Shown piece after piece: positions 34,521 to 40,927 of a DNA stretch of 40,927 nucleotides. This DNA comes from Thiothrix nivea DSM 5205. Its GTDB lineage: Bacteria; Pseudomonadota; Gammaproteobacteria; Thiotrichales; Thiotrichaceae. Location of the stretch: the NCBI RefSeq assembly GCF_000260135.1, contig NZ_JH651381.1, positions 1 to 40,927 of the forward strand, read 5' to 3'. Position 1 is the stretch's first letter; each line of letters opens with the position of its first letter. The notes beneath the pieces were generated by a model. The model did no database searches. It saw nothing but the letters and a program-made list of their open reading frames with translations, and had not been told where the DNA came from. The translations under genes and the position numbers were made by a program.

Positions 34521-34532
34521 CGGGGAAGCTCC

Positions 34533-34563
34533 TTTGTAGTATGTAATAAATTGTATGATACAA
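34533..34563. promoter_or_regulatory. Probable KfrA operator
   Basis: TTGTATGATACAA (34551-34563) is a perfect odd palindrome. TTTGTAGTATGTAAT just before it (34533-34547) is a related half-site. It is in the promoter region of kfrA, 13-43 bp upstream of the start. Confidence 0.6.
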
Positions 34564-34683
34564 CATGTTTTTACAATGGGCAATCAAGGCAGGATTGTAG
34601 CGTTTGGGTAGGGGCATGTTGGTCAATGAATAGCCTGATGTTAATGTCTGCCTCCCTACAACAAACACAAGGAACAAGAGCAA

Positions 34684-34899
34684 ATGAATATCACGAATGC
34701 ACTCGACAAAGCCTACGCTGACAAGTCCCTGAATGAACTGCTGGCATCACCTGTTGACGCGCTCAAGGGTGTATCAGAGGGGGATGCGGTTGCACTGAAA
34801 CAGGCATTCAACATCACCACCATCGGCGACTTGGCGAACTGCAAGTATTTCCACTGGGCGCAGGCTATCCAGACGCTGGCAGCGACTGAGAAAGCGTAA
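34684..34899 (+). CDS. Small conserved-type protein of unknown function
   Basis: 71 aa with GGAACAAG upstream. The sequence ALKGVSEGDAVALKQAFNIT and TIGDLANCKYFHWAQAI resembles a helix-hairpin-helix-like small protein that I recall as widespread and uncharacterised. It is divergent from kfrA and followed by a strong terminator. Confidence 0.7.
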   Translation: MNITNALDKAYADKSLNELLASPVDALKGVSEGDAVALKQAFNITTIGDLANCKYFHWAQAIQTLAATEKA

Positions 34900-34910
34900 G
34901 GCTGAAAAAA

Positions 34911-34935
34911 AGGCAACCCCTGGATGGGGTTGCCT
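34911..34935 (+). terminator. Hairpin terminator
   Basis: AGGCAACCCC and GGGGTTGCCT form an exact 10-bp stem with a TGGAT loop, 12 bp after the stop codon. Confidence 0.75.
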
Positions 34936-35035
34936 ATAAGGTCAGGTCTGGGGGATCGTCTACCCCACGAAACTTAGCCACCAACCGGGATGCCTTGCAA
35001 CATTCCCCGACCGGCGGCCAGTTTGGCACCAGGGG

Positions 35036-35314
35036 TTAGGCTGCGTCACCTGCATCCGGGGCTGCTTCTGCTTCAGGTGCTGCCTCATCGGCGGTGGACT
35101 CAACGGCCTCTTCCGCTGATGCCTCCACTGCTTCTGTTGCCTCGTTGGCTTCTTCTGCTGCCGGTTCTTCCCCTGTTGCCGCTTCGGCGGTTTCCTCGGC
35201 TGGCGTTTCCTCCGCTGCTGCCTCTACCGGGGTTTCGGCTTCCTCTGCACCTGCTGCTTCCATTGCGGCAGTTTCTTCACTGGCTGGGGTTTCTGGCATG
35301 TCGTTCTCTTCCAT
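35036..35314 (-). CDS. Low-complexity acidic Glu/Ala-rich protein
   Basis: 92 aa from ATG 35314 (MEENDMPETPASEE, AGAGAGG site 8 bp upstream). Almost entirely E, A, P and T in repeated EEAxE and AEAAP blocks, so it should be disordered and strongly negative. It has no recognised family; such proteins can mimic DNA or act as spacers, but that is speculation. The complementary frame is a serine/alanine-rich shadow. Confidence 0.6.
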   Translation of the reverse strand: MEENDMPETPASEETAAMEAAGAEEAETPVEAAAEETPAEETAEAATGEEPAAEEANEATEAVEASAEEAVESTADEAAPEAEAAPDAGDAA

Positions 35315-35531
35315 AAGATCCTCTCTATACGCTTGGTGGGTGATGCGGGCGGGGTCTCGGCGCACTTCTTTGGCGGCTCCGGCAACCTGCTTCCGCCCGC
35401 TGGCTGGCAAGGTTGCCAGTGGAGTATAGGCGGAAAAAACAAGACAACAGGCCCGAAATTGTTAGAATCCGCAACGGGCGCAAGGCCGTACAAAATCCAG
35501 ACAATAACCAGCCTGATAAGGAACAAAAATC

Positions 35532-35801
35532 ATGCAGTTACCACGGCGCGGGAAAACCCGCCAGCCGCAGCTTGAGCCATTGGTTTGGTACTTTTCCACC
35601 CTGCGCTGGTTGCCGTTGTGGGTGTTCAGCATGGCGGGCGTTGCCGACTGTTTGGCGCAACTGCACAGCGGTGGGGAGATCCGCTGGCTGTTCCCGCTAG
35701 TCTGTACGGTGTGGGGGCTGTTGTTGTTCCGCTATGGTTGCCTGCTGGTGCGTTGCCAAACCAGCCGACCGGAACCCAAACAGAATAATGCAGCAAGGTA
35801 A
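35532..35801 (+). CDS. Small membrane protein, two helices
   Basis: 89 aa. Basic N-terminus (MQLPRRGKTRQPQ), then two hydrophobic segments (WLPLWVFSMAGVADCLAQL and WLFPLVCTVWGLLLFRYGCL) and a polar tail. The ribosome site is weak (AAGGAAC). Unknown function. It converges on rep3. Confidence 0.55.
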   Translation: MQLPRRGKTRQPQLEPLVWYFSTLRWLPLWVFSMAGVADCLAQLHSGGEIRWLFPLVCTVWGLLLFRYGCLLVRCQTSRPEPKQNNAAR

Positions 35802-35828
35802 ACCGTTACAGGTGGCTGACCACATCGT

Positions 35829-36689
35829 TCAAGCCTTACCCTTACGCGGCTTTTTCGGCAGTTCCCCGCCTGCCAATGGCATGGGGATTTGGTCACTCTG
35901 GATGAATTCGATTTTAAGATGGGTAATCTTACGGCTGGTCTTGATCCGGGTGATGTCCATGTGGATGCTGGCTTTTTCCCGCAGTTCCCGTTCCGCAATC
36001 ACCAGCACCTGACGGTTGAAGCTTTCCCATTTGTAACTGGGTGGGACACCCAGCATTTCCCGCAATTCCTCCACTGATGGGGTAAACCAGCCGACAAACA
36101 ACCCGCCGGTTTCTTTCTTGTCCTTCGCCCATGACACCAGCAATTCATAAAACCGCCATGTATAGGAGCTGGAAAAATCCACCGCATTTTTCAGCGGGTA
36201 ACTGGAAAACTTTTCCTTCAAACCCATCAGGTAAGGCACGACCAGCGGGTTGAAGACGCAGAGAATCCGGCCTTCATCTTCCATATAATCTGCCTTGCTC
36301 ATCAGGGTGAACTCAATGCGGCCTTTCTTACCATTGAGGCGGTCGACAGTAATCACTGTCCGCATCAGCCCATGTATGGCGCTGGCAAGGTCACGGTAAG
36401 CAATTTTGTCAGATACCTGAAAAGCCTTGGCGTAATCCAGCGCTTTCAGCTCGATTTCCTGCACATTATCGTTGCGCATAGGATTAAGCTTGCTAATCAT
36501 CGCTTCCATGCAGCGTTTCTCAACCAAGCCAAATCGGTAATAGGCACGGCTCAGCGCGTGTTGCTTGGTGACAGTGTTATCAAGCAGGTTATGCAACGGG
36601 TCAGCATCCGCCGCTATATTGCTGTTTTGGCTCTTCCGTTCCAGGTTCGCCTTGATACGCTCCATGGTTGCAAGCAAGCTGTTGTCCAT
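35829..36689 (-). CDS. rep: Rep_3-superfamily replication initiator (rep3)
   Basis: 286 aa. Typical layout: KQHALSRAYYRFGLVEKRCM in the first winged helix, FSSSYTWRFYELLVSWAKDK and SVEELREMLGVPPSYKWESF in the second, then ERELREKASIHMDITRIKTS. It is shorter than Rep1 and Rep2 and from a different branch. Its own iterons (36707-36833) lie upstream and are unlike the other two sets. It is a third potential replicon on this molecule and belongs to unit 1. Confidence 0.92.
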   Translation of the reverse strand: MDNSLLATMERIKANLERKSQNSNIAADADPLHNLLDNTVTKQHALSRAYYRFGLVEKRCMEAMISKLNPMRNDNVQEIELKALDYAKAFQVSDKIAYRDLASAIHGLMRTVITVDRLNGKKGRIEFTLMSKADYMEDEGRILCVFNPLVVPYLMGLKEKFSSYPLKNAVDFSSSYTWRFYELLVSWAKDKKETGGLFVGWFTPSVEELREMLGVPPSYKWESFNRQVLVIAERELREKASIHMDITRIKTSRKITHLKIEFIQSDQIPMPLAGGELPKKPRKGKA

Positions 36690-36706
36690 ACTATTCCATC
36701 CTTAAA

Positions 36707-36833
36707 ACCATATAGTCAGGCTAGCATGTCCTTTTAGTAAAAACCATAAATAAATAAGTATGTCGTTTAACCATCAAAATATGGTTTTAACACCATCAAA
36801 ACATGTCTTTTAACCATCAAAATATGTCTTTTA
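36707..36833 (+). repeat. Rep3 iterons
   Basis: ACCATCAAAAYATGTCTTTT-type repeats start at 36770, 36792 and 36813 (spacing 22 and 21 bp). More degenerate copies start at 36707 and 36743 (ACCAT ... TATGTC or CATGTC). They lie between rep3 and the tandem repeat at 36874. Confidence 0.85.
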
Positions 36834-36873
36834 GGTCTGTAAGTATACTGATTTTAAAGGTAAATTTGACCTT

Positions 36874-36944
36874 AGAAACAAGAAGAAACAAGAAGAAACA
36901 AGAAGAAACAAGAAGAAACAAGAAGAAACAAGAAGAAACAAGAA
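36874..36944 (+). repeat. 10-bp tandem repeat (AGAAGAAACA), about seven copies
   Basis: Six exact copies of AGAAGAAACA fill 36881-36940, with partial units on both sides. One strand is almost pure purine. The 10-bp period is close to one DNA turn. It lies directly beyond the rep3 iterons and is not part of a convincing gene; the rest of 36690-37167 is non-coding. Confidence 0.92.
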
Positions 36945-37167
36945 AACAGCGCGTTTGCCTGTGGAAAAGAAGCCAGCCAGCGGGGGAGGTGGAACCCAGC
37001 AGGCTGGCCAACTGTGGTGCTTGCGGACTTTGGAGGAGTCATTTAAGACGCAAGCAGGCCAAGTATAACAGGCTTGACAAGTGGTTTTGGTTAACAATCG
37101 TTCAGCAACAATTCACCACGCCTGCCAGATGATGCAGTTTGCCACGACAATACAAGGAGGGTTGGGC

Positions 37168-37422
37168 ATGGGCTTTTTGACTGTCAGCCAAGCGGCTGAA
37201 AACATTGCCGGGTTGGCACGCCAACGGCTGGGGAAACCGCCAAAAGGTGCGGCGGTGCAGGTAACGGACACATCCGGGACTGGCTTGGTCAGCGTGACGT
37301 GGCGCGACCAGGGCGGTTACCCGCTGTTTGCGGTCAACGTCGACCTGCAAGGGGTTCCTGCCACCCGCCAACAGTTACAGCAGGCATTGGACGCAACCCC
37401 GGCCAACCTCACTTGGCGGTGA
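37168..37422 (+). CDS. Small unknown protein
   Basis: 84 aa with AAGGAGG 7 bp before the ATG. MGFLTVSQAAENIAGLARQR, then an alternating strand pattern (GAAVQVTDTSGTGLVSVTWR, YPLFAVNVDLQGVP). I do not recognise it. It overlaps the convergent gene at 37409 by 14 bp. Confidence 0.6.
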   Translation: MGFLTVSQAAENIAGLARQRLGKPPKGAAVQVTDTSGTGLVSVTWRDQGGYPLFAVNVDLQGVPATRQQLQQALDATPANLTWR

Positions 37423-37666
37423 CGCATTTCAGGTTCAGGTTGGCCGGGTCAGGTGGCGGGCAGCGGATTTCAGCGCTGACGGAAAACACCCCGCCCTGCT
37501 CCGGCCTGAACGCGAACATTTGCGCATAGCGCTTGCTATGGGTACGGGCAGATTCCGCCCGCAAGGCCACCTCACCGCCGCCGGGCAGATGGTTGGACAG
37601 CAGCTCGGCAATTTCTTCCACCATTCGCGTCAGGGTGGCCTCATCCAGGCACCTGCGCTCAGGCAT
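37409..37666 (-). CDS. Small unknown protein, second gene of a pair
   Basis: 85 aa. N-terminal helix (LDEATLTRMVEEIAELLSNH), then a beta-rich segment (GGVFSVSAEIRCPPPDPANL). The start overlaps the previous gene by 8 bp, which argues for coupled expression. No family recognised. Confidence 0.55.
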   Translation of the reverse strand: MPERRCLDEATLTRMVEEIAELLSNHLPGGGEVALRAESARTHSKRYAQMFAFRPEQGGVFSVSAEIRCPPPDPANLNLKCVTAK

Positions 37667-37868
37667 GGGCTGGCCCCCCCGGCGCGGATAATGGCTGGCC
37701 GCCGCCGGTGGCTTCCCTGGTAACGGGCACGCCGCCCGACAAGCGCAAGATGGCCCGGTAAATCAGTGCGTCCGCCAGATAGTTGTGGCTGTCCAGCAGG
37801 CGCTGGTGCGCCTCATGCAATAGCGTAAGGGCATCCTCAAGGTCTTGCTGCGTGGGTTGTCCTGCCAT
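37659..37868 (-). CDS. Small unknown helical protein
   Basis: 69 aa from ATG 37868, with GGGAGGG 6 bp upstream. DLEDALTLLHEAHQRLLDSH and NYLADALIYRAILRLSGG are helical; the tail is Gly/Pro-rich. First gene of the pair with 37409-37666. The longer open frame upstream has no ribosome site and a different composition, so it is left out. Confidence 0.55.
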   Translation of the reverse strand: MAGQPTQQDLEDALTLLHEAHQRLLDSHNYLADALIYRAILRLSGGVPVTREATGGGQPLSAPGGPAHA

Positions 37869-38304
37869 CCATGCCCTCCCGTGATGTGTTTGAATGTTGT
37901 TGTTATCAAGCAGATAAGGGTCAACATTAAAGCAGTTTCTGGGGGGTGTAAAGGGTGGCGTGGGTTGATTTTGCGCAATAACAGGAAGATGGCAGGCCAC
38001 CATCCATGGGAGCCTGCCAGGGTACTGTTGTAGTAATGGCAACCGCCGCCAGCATAATCCTTTGCCGGGGTGGTTGCTGCGTTTACCGATAAAGGGCTGT
38101 CCTGGCTGGTGCGCCGGAGCCGTCAGGCAGGCAAGCGATGGAAAGTGGTCAGAAAGGTGCTTGCCTGTCCTCCTCCAGACCAGCTTACCCAGGGGATAGG
38201 CTCTCCCCCTGCTGCGCTTATTGTTGGTCATTCCTTGGTCTGGAAACCTGAATGTAGCCTGAACAGGGTGGAATGCAAGCGAATAGGTGTTAATCGGTTA
38301 AACA
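37869..38304. other. 436-bp gap without a supported gene
   Basis: Open frames on both strands exist but show no family signature or ribosome site. Promoter for the 37868 gene is expected near 37900 (TTGAATG...TATCAA-like, AT-rich 37890-37935). I see no clear repeat or hairpin. Confidence 0.35.
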
Positions 38305-38457
38305 TTACCCAATACTCCAGAAACCCTGCTTGCAGGCCGTGCAGCGGTAATGCAGCCGTCTGCTGGCCATGGACAGCAAGCATTGCCACCATGCCAGACA
38401 CTGGCGGCGGCTCACAGCCCCACAATGGGGGCAGGTGGCGACGTTGGTCTTGATCAT
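38305..38457 (-). CDS. 50-aa zinc-ribbon-like protein
   Basis: ATG at 38457 overlaps the upstream stop (ATGA). MIKTNVATCPHCGAVSRRQC begins it, and HYRCTACKQGFWSIG ends it, giving two CxxC pairs as in short zinc ribbons. The pattern resembles the zinc-binding parts of IS transposases and transcription proteins, but no catalytic domain follows. Confidence 0.65.
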   Translation of the reverse strand: MIKTNVATCPHCGAVSRRQCLAWWQCLLSMASRRLHYRCTACKQGFWSIG

Positions 38458-38630
38458 GCCACTTCCCCTTCTTGCAGCAGGCGTTCCAGCCCCCTCACCC
38501 GCTGGAGCAGCGCCAGATGCTCCCGGTTGGCTTCCGCCAGTTTGCGCTGGGTTTCCAGCAATGCCTGCAACAGCGCGATGGTTTGCGCCTGTTCACCGCT
38601 GGCCTGCTGTTTGATGGTCATGTTGTTCAT
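38454..38630 (-). CDS. 58-aa coiled-coil protein
   Basis: MNNMTIKQQASGEQAQTIAL, then heptad-like LETQRKLAEANREHLALLQR and VRGLERLLQEGEVA: one long helix likely to dimerise. It is coupled by ATGA overlap to the zinc-ribbon gene. Function unknown. Confidence 0.6.
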   Translation of the reverse strand: MNNMTIKQQASGEQAQTIALLQALLETQRKLAEANREHLALLQRVRGLERLLQEGEVA

Positions 38631-39039
38631 GTTTGGTCTGTTCCCGCCAAGTATGGGTTGTCAGGTATCCAGCTCCCGCAAAAAGGGCATCTGTCACGCA
38701 GATGCCACTGGGGGGGCTTCCAGCGGTATGAGGGCGCATCCGCCGGGAAAGTGCCGGAGAAAATTTAAATTTATTAATTGATATAATTTTATTATAGCAA
38801 GCCGGAACTGGTCAATATTTAATCTTTCGCCTGTTGGCATAACTATCATCATTAACTGGTTAGCTTGTTTTTTATTCACTCCGGATTCAGGCGGTTAGCT
38901 TGATAATACGCCGCTTCCAAATCAAAGCCTTTATCTGGCAGGTGGCGGCGCATGGAGGGGAAGTGCCGCGCCTGGACTGCTGCCCGGTGGGAAACCGCCG
39001 GGGTTTTTTATGGTCGGCCTCGGACGGGAAGCACCAGGA
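38631..39039. other. 409-bp gap with hairpins, no firm gene
   Basis: GGCATCTG / CAGATGCC near 38687-38707 is followed by CTTTTTG on the minus strand, a likely minus-strand terminator. An open frame at 38694-38879 has only a GTG start with a ribosome site touching it, so I do not call it. The stretch 38760-38880 is AT-rich. Confidence 0.4.
38983..39009 (+). terminator. Rho-independent terminator (plus strand)
   Basis: CCCGGTGG (38983-38990) pairs with CCGCCGGG (38995-39002), with one G-T pair and a GAAA loop, followed by T6. No convincing protein gene ends here, so a short plus-strand transcript from about 38890 is possible. Confidence 0.65.
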
Positions 39040-39120
39040 TCAGCCGCTGACCAGTGTCAACATGAGCAAGACAGCAGCCGCCACAGCCACGCTAATGGTT
39101 AGTTTGATGTCGTATGTCAT
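39040..39120 (-). CDS. 26-aa single-helix membrane micropeptide
   Basis: ATG at 39120 preceded by AAGGGGGG. MTYDIKLTISVAVAAAVLLM then LTLVSG: a short polar start and one membrane helix. Size and shape match small hydrophobic toxins and membrane regulators. The terminator on the opposite strand just beyond it would allow an antisense RNA arrangement. Tentative. Confidence 0.45.
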   Translation of the reverse strand: MTYDIKLTISVAVAAAVLLMLTLVSG

Positions 39121-39624
39121 GTTGCCCCCTTCTTGTTGCTTGTATTTGCCCCTGCCTGATCAAACCTGTTGGTGCGTATTGGTTGTTGGCTGGCAGGATG
39201 CCATATAATCATAAAATTAATTTATTATTTCAATATATTTATATTATTGAATGCATTTATGGTTAATGTTGGATAAGCCCGTGTCCCATCCGACGCCCTA
39301 AACCTGATGTTGACGCTTATTTTTTATTCATATAGTCTTGGTGAGTGACTGACATAAGCACTCACTCAGAGATTTTCCAGGCTCTTACGCCCATCATAAA
39401 AAAACAGGATTTTCCACTTAACTGATCATGGTTCGGCTCTGTTTTTGACAGGGTTTGAAAAAAGCACTGCCAAAGGTGCTTTTTTTTGCCAACGATGCCA
39501 ACAGTAACCCTCATAGCAAGTTATCCCTTTACCATCATGGCTAGTCAAACTATATAACTAGTGGTGTGTTGCCGTGGCGTGGGAGTAGGTGTAGAGGGAG
39601 CGTGTTGTTAAGTTAACGGCATGG
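39121..39624. other. 504-bp gap, AT-rich, with one terminator
   Basis: 39200-39270 is very AT-rich (AAATTAATTTATTATTTC and similar). AAAAAAGCAC (39458-39467) and GTGCTTTTTT (39476-39485) form a terminator with an 8-base loop. No gene seen. Confidence 0.5.
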
Positions 39625-40032
39625 CTACGGCAATACACCATAATGTGTCCCAATATGGGTGTTTTTACCCAAACTGACAAACCGGACTATTCCAATAGTG
39701 GATTTATTCCTCAGCCTCCCCCCCTGCCCTTCAAACCCTGCTTCACGCTGGTGGCGCATTGCCACAATGGTGACGGTATCCGCTGCAATGTCCACCCGGT
39801 ACAGCACCACATAGCCGTCCTGCCCAAAGCTGATGACCAGCTCCCGGAACTCAGCCGGTAAATACTCTTCCGGGCAAGGCCGCCCCACCAGTGGAAAGGT
39901 GGCGAGCTGGTCAATGGCGCTGGTGATGCGTTCCGCTGCCCGTTGCGCCGCCCGTGGGTTCTTTTCCGCGATGAATTCCCGTAGCCGGATCAGATCGTTC
40001 CAGGCGCGGCGGGTAACGTTTATTTGTGGCAC
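39625..40032 (-). CDS. RelE/ParE-superfamily toxin with long C-terminal extension
   Basis: 135 aa if started at GTG 40032, which overlaps the antitoxin end (13 bp); the longer frame to 40131 is antitoxin sequence in another register. Typical core: PQINVTRRAWNDLIRLREFI, AAERITSAIDQLATFPLVGR, FGQDGYVVLYRVDIAADTVT, IVAMRHQREAGF. About 35 residues beyond the usual end (RLRNKSTIGIVRFVSLGKNT) are unusual and may reflect loss of a stop codon. Pair with 40020-40295. Confidence 0.82.
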   Translation of the reverse strand: MPQINVTRRAWNDLIRLREFIAEKNPRAAQRAAERITSAIDQLATFPLVGRPCPEEYLPAEFRELVISFGQDGYVVLYRVDIAADTVTIVAMRHQREAGFEGQGGRLRNKSTIGIVRFVSLGKNTHIGTHYGVLP

Positions 40033-40295
40033 TGTGGGGCTTCCTTCTCGTTGTCGGTTCCCCATGTGCTGATCCAGCTTTTTGCCTCGGCCCAGGTGAC
40101 GTGTAAACCGTCTTGCTGGTAGTCCTCCCATGAAGCCAACGCATCCGCGTAGAAGGCCGCCTTGCGCTCTTCCTGTTCAATGTAACGGTTGATTGCTTCC
40201 ACCATCAGCCAGTGAGGTGTACGCCGCTTGTTATCGGCCAGACGCCGCAGGCGGGTACTCATGTCATCGCTTAACTTTACGGATGTGGTCGCCAT
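40020..40295 (-). CDS. Ribbon-helix-helix antitoxin
   Basis: 91 aa from ATG 40295 (GGAG 9 bp upstream). MATTSVKLSDDMSTRLRRLA, then KRRTPHWLMVEAINRYIEQE is the CopG-type RHH domain seen in antitoxins; the C-terminal half (YADALASWEDYQQDGLHVTW) should bind the toxin. Its stop lies within the toxin's first codons. Confidence 0.82.
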   Translation of the reverse strand: MATTSVKLSDDMSTRLRRLADNKRRTPHWLMVEAINRYIEQEERKAAFYADALASWEDYQQDGLHVTWAEAKSWISTWGTDNEKEAPQCHK

Positions 40296-40431
40296 CGTGT
40301 TTGCTCCAGTGTTTAAAGGTAACACCTAGTAATAACTCTTAGTTGAGCATAGCGCAGGTGAGAGAAACGCCGCAATAACAGCACATCGCTGGAGCTTGCC
40401 GATGTTTCTGGATTCCTCCCAACAACGGCAG

Positions 40432-40492
40432 GAGTTTGAAGCCCAAAGGAACGAAAACCTACGCTAATCCAGTTCCGCTGGACTTCAAACTC
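40432..40492. repeat. Imperfect 21-bp inverted repeat upstream of the YhcG gene
   Basis: GAGTTTGAAGCCCAAAGGAAC (40432-40452, shown as one arm minus nothing but split here) pairs with 40472-40492 with only four mismatches. Loop 19 bases. It ends 17 bp before the ATG at 40510, so it could hide the start region in RNA or bind a repressor. The rest of 40296-40509 holds the TA promoter. Confidence 0.6.
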
Positions 40493-40509
40493 TTGCTACG
40501 CTCAAGCCC

Positions 40510-40927
40510 ATGAACATCAACCCACCTACCCCAACTGACACCACCACTTTCAATGACGTGGTGCAGCTCATCCAGTCTGCCCGCCAGCAGGCATACAAGA
40601 CCGCCAATACTACCCTGCTCCACCTGTACTGGCAGATTGGGGAAATCATCAGCCAGAAGCTGGCCAGCGCCGAATGGGGTGATGCGGTAGTGGAGCAGCT
40701 CGCCCAGCACATTGCCAGAATCCAGCCAGGCATACGCGGCTTTACCCGCCGCAACCTGTTCAGGATGCGCCAGTTCTATGAAACCTACCGGGATGATGAC
40801 AAAGCCAGGGCGCTGGCGCTGCAACTGCCGTGGACACATAACCTGATCGTCATGGGGCAAGCCAAGCGCGAGGAGGAACGGGAGTTTTACCTGACCCTTG
40901 CCATTCGTGAGCAGTGGAGCAAGCGCG
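40510..40927 (+). CDS. DUF1016/YhcG-type nuclease, N-terminal part (continues at 1-619)
   Basis: ATG at 40510 opens MNINPPTPTDTTTFNDVVQL; the helical N-terminal domain (LLHLYWQIGEIISQKLASAE, GFTRRNLFRMRQFYETYRDD) is typical of the family. The frame runs off the end and continues at base 2 when bases 40908-40927 are merged with 1-20. No clear ribosome site; the inverted repeat 40432-40492 lies just upstream. Confidence 0.9.
   Translation, partial: MNINPPTPTDTTTFNDVVQLIQSARQQAYKTANTTLLHLYWQIGEIISQKLASAEWGDAVVEQLAQHIARIQPGIRGFTRRNLFRMRQFYETYRDDDKARALALQLPWTHNLIVMGQAKREEEREFYLTLAIREQWSKR
40908..40927 (+). other. Terminal overlap identical to bases 1-20
   Basis: TGAGCAGTGGAGCAAGCGCG occurs at both ends of the window, as expected when a circular molecule is written linearly with a short overlap. 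The circular length would be 40907 bp. Confidence 0.9.

Noticed and set aside
35094-35429. Ser/Ala-rich plus-strand ORF
   Set aside because: It is the reverse frame of the acidic Glu/Ala protein and lacks a ribosome site.
36874-36944. CRISPR-like repeat array
   Set aside because: Repeats are 10 bp with no spacers, and there are no cas genes.
36803-37132. 109-aa ORF over the tandem repeat
   Set aside because: The protein is only the translated repeat (RRNKKKQEE) with no ribosome site or family match.
38694-38879. 61-aa minus-strand ORF
   Set aside because: Only a GTG start with no spacing from its ribosome site and a stop inside a hairpin; too weak to call.
38900-39208. 102-aa plus-strand ORF
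   Set aside because: It runs through a strong terminator (38983-39009), has no ribosome site and looks random.

Overview
The window reads as one complete circular plasmid of about 40.9 kb from a gammaproteobacterium, most likely a sulfur oxidiser of the Thiothrix type. The last 20 bases (40908-40927) repeat bases 1-20, and one DUF1016/YhcG nuclease gene runs in frame across that join. The host guess rests on a secreted Gly/Asn/Tyr-rich protein resembling sulfur globule proteins and on my general impression of the gene families; it is not proven. There is no rRNA, tRNA, CRISPR array, relaxase or conjugation gene.

The main structural result is that the molecule looks like a cointegrate of two related plasmids joined through an ISAzo13-family IS present twice in the same orientation (9504-10823 and 31336-32653). 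The two IS copies carry reciprocal gene halves. The start of an HsdS-like gene lies left of the first copy and its remainder lies right of the second; the start of a tnpR gene lies left of the second copy and its remainder lies right of the first, with a 2-bp CA duplication. Unit 1 is 1-9503 plus 32654-40907. It carries a ParDE pair, parA plus a ribbon-helix-helix partner, an iteron replicon (rep1), an ATPase / TolC-like / DUF457 operon, a serine recombinase, a 1.25-kb structured non-coding tract, KfrA, a third Rep_3-type replicon (rep3) with its own iterons, a set of tiny genes, and a second toxin-antitoxin pair. Unit 2 is 10824-31335. It has a homologous but diverged backbone in opposite orientation (TolC-like fragment, DUF457, iteron origin, rep2, parA2 with partner, small acidic protein). 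The iterons of the two units differ at three positions.

In unit 2 a Tn3-family transposon occurs twice in inverted orientation. Both copies carry the same nested insertions: an IS1595-family element inside tnpA (8-bp target duplication) and an ISL3-family element inside the IS1595 transposase (8-bp duplication). About 5.66 kb of this inverted repeat lies intact on either side of a 3.2-kb cargo island (22439-25675). Broken backbone genes at the transposon ends suggest that the island has been inverted by recombination between the two arms.

The cargo island is the most interesting part. Five small paralogous proteins (89-111 aa) share a 26-residue double-glycine leader (GG at residues 25-26) and a core with a conserved P-(S/T)-T-V-L-(T/N)-E block. 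They are arranged as two duplicated gene pairs plus one divergent gene. Each pair is preceded by a near-perfect sigma-54 (-24/-12) promoter and, about 110 bp further upstream, a repeated element that could bind an enhancer-binding protein. The sulfur-globule-like gene is convergent with them. This looks like a regulated family of exported peptides on a mobile platform. No maturation or export gene is present on the plasmid, so those functions would have to come from the chromosome.

Many genes differ between duplicate copies by one base in a homopolymer. Uncorrected sequencing error and real decay cannot be told apart from the sequence alone.
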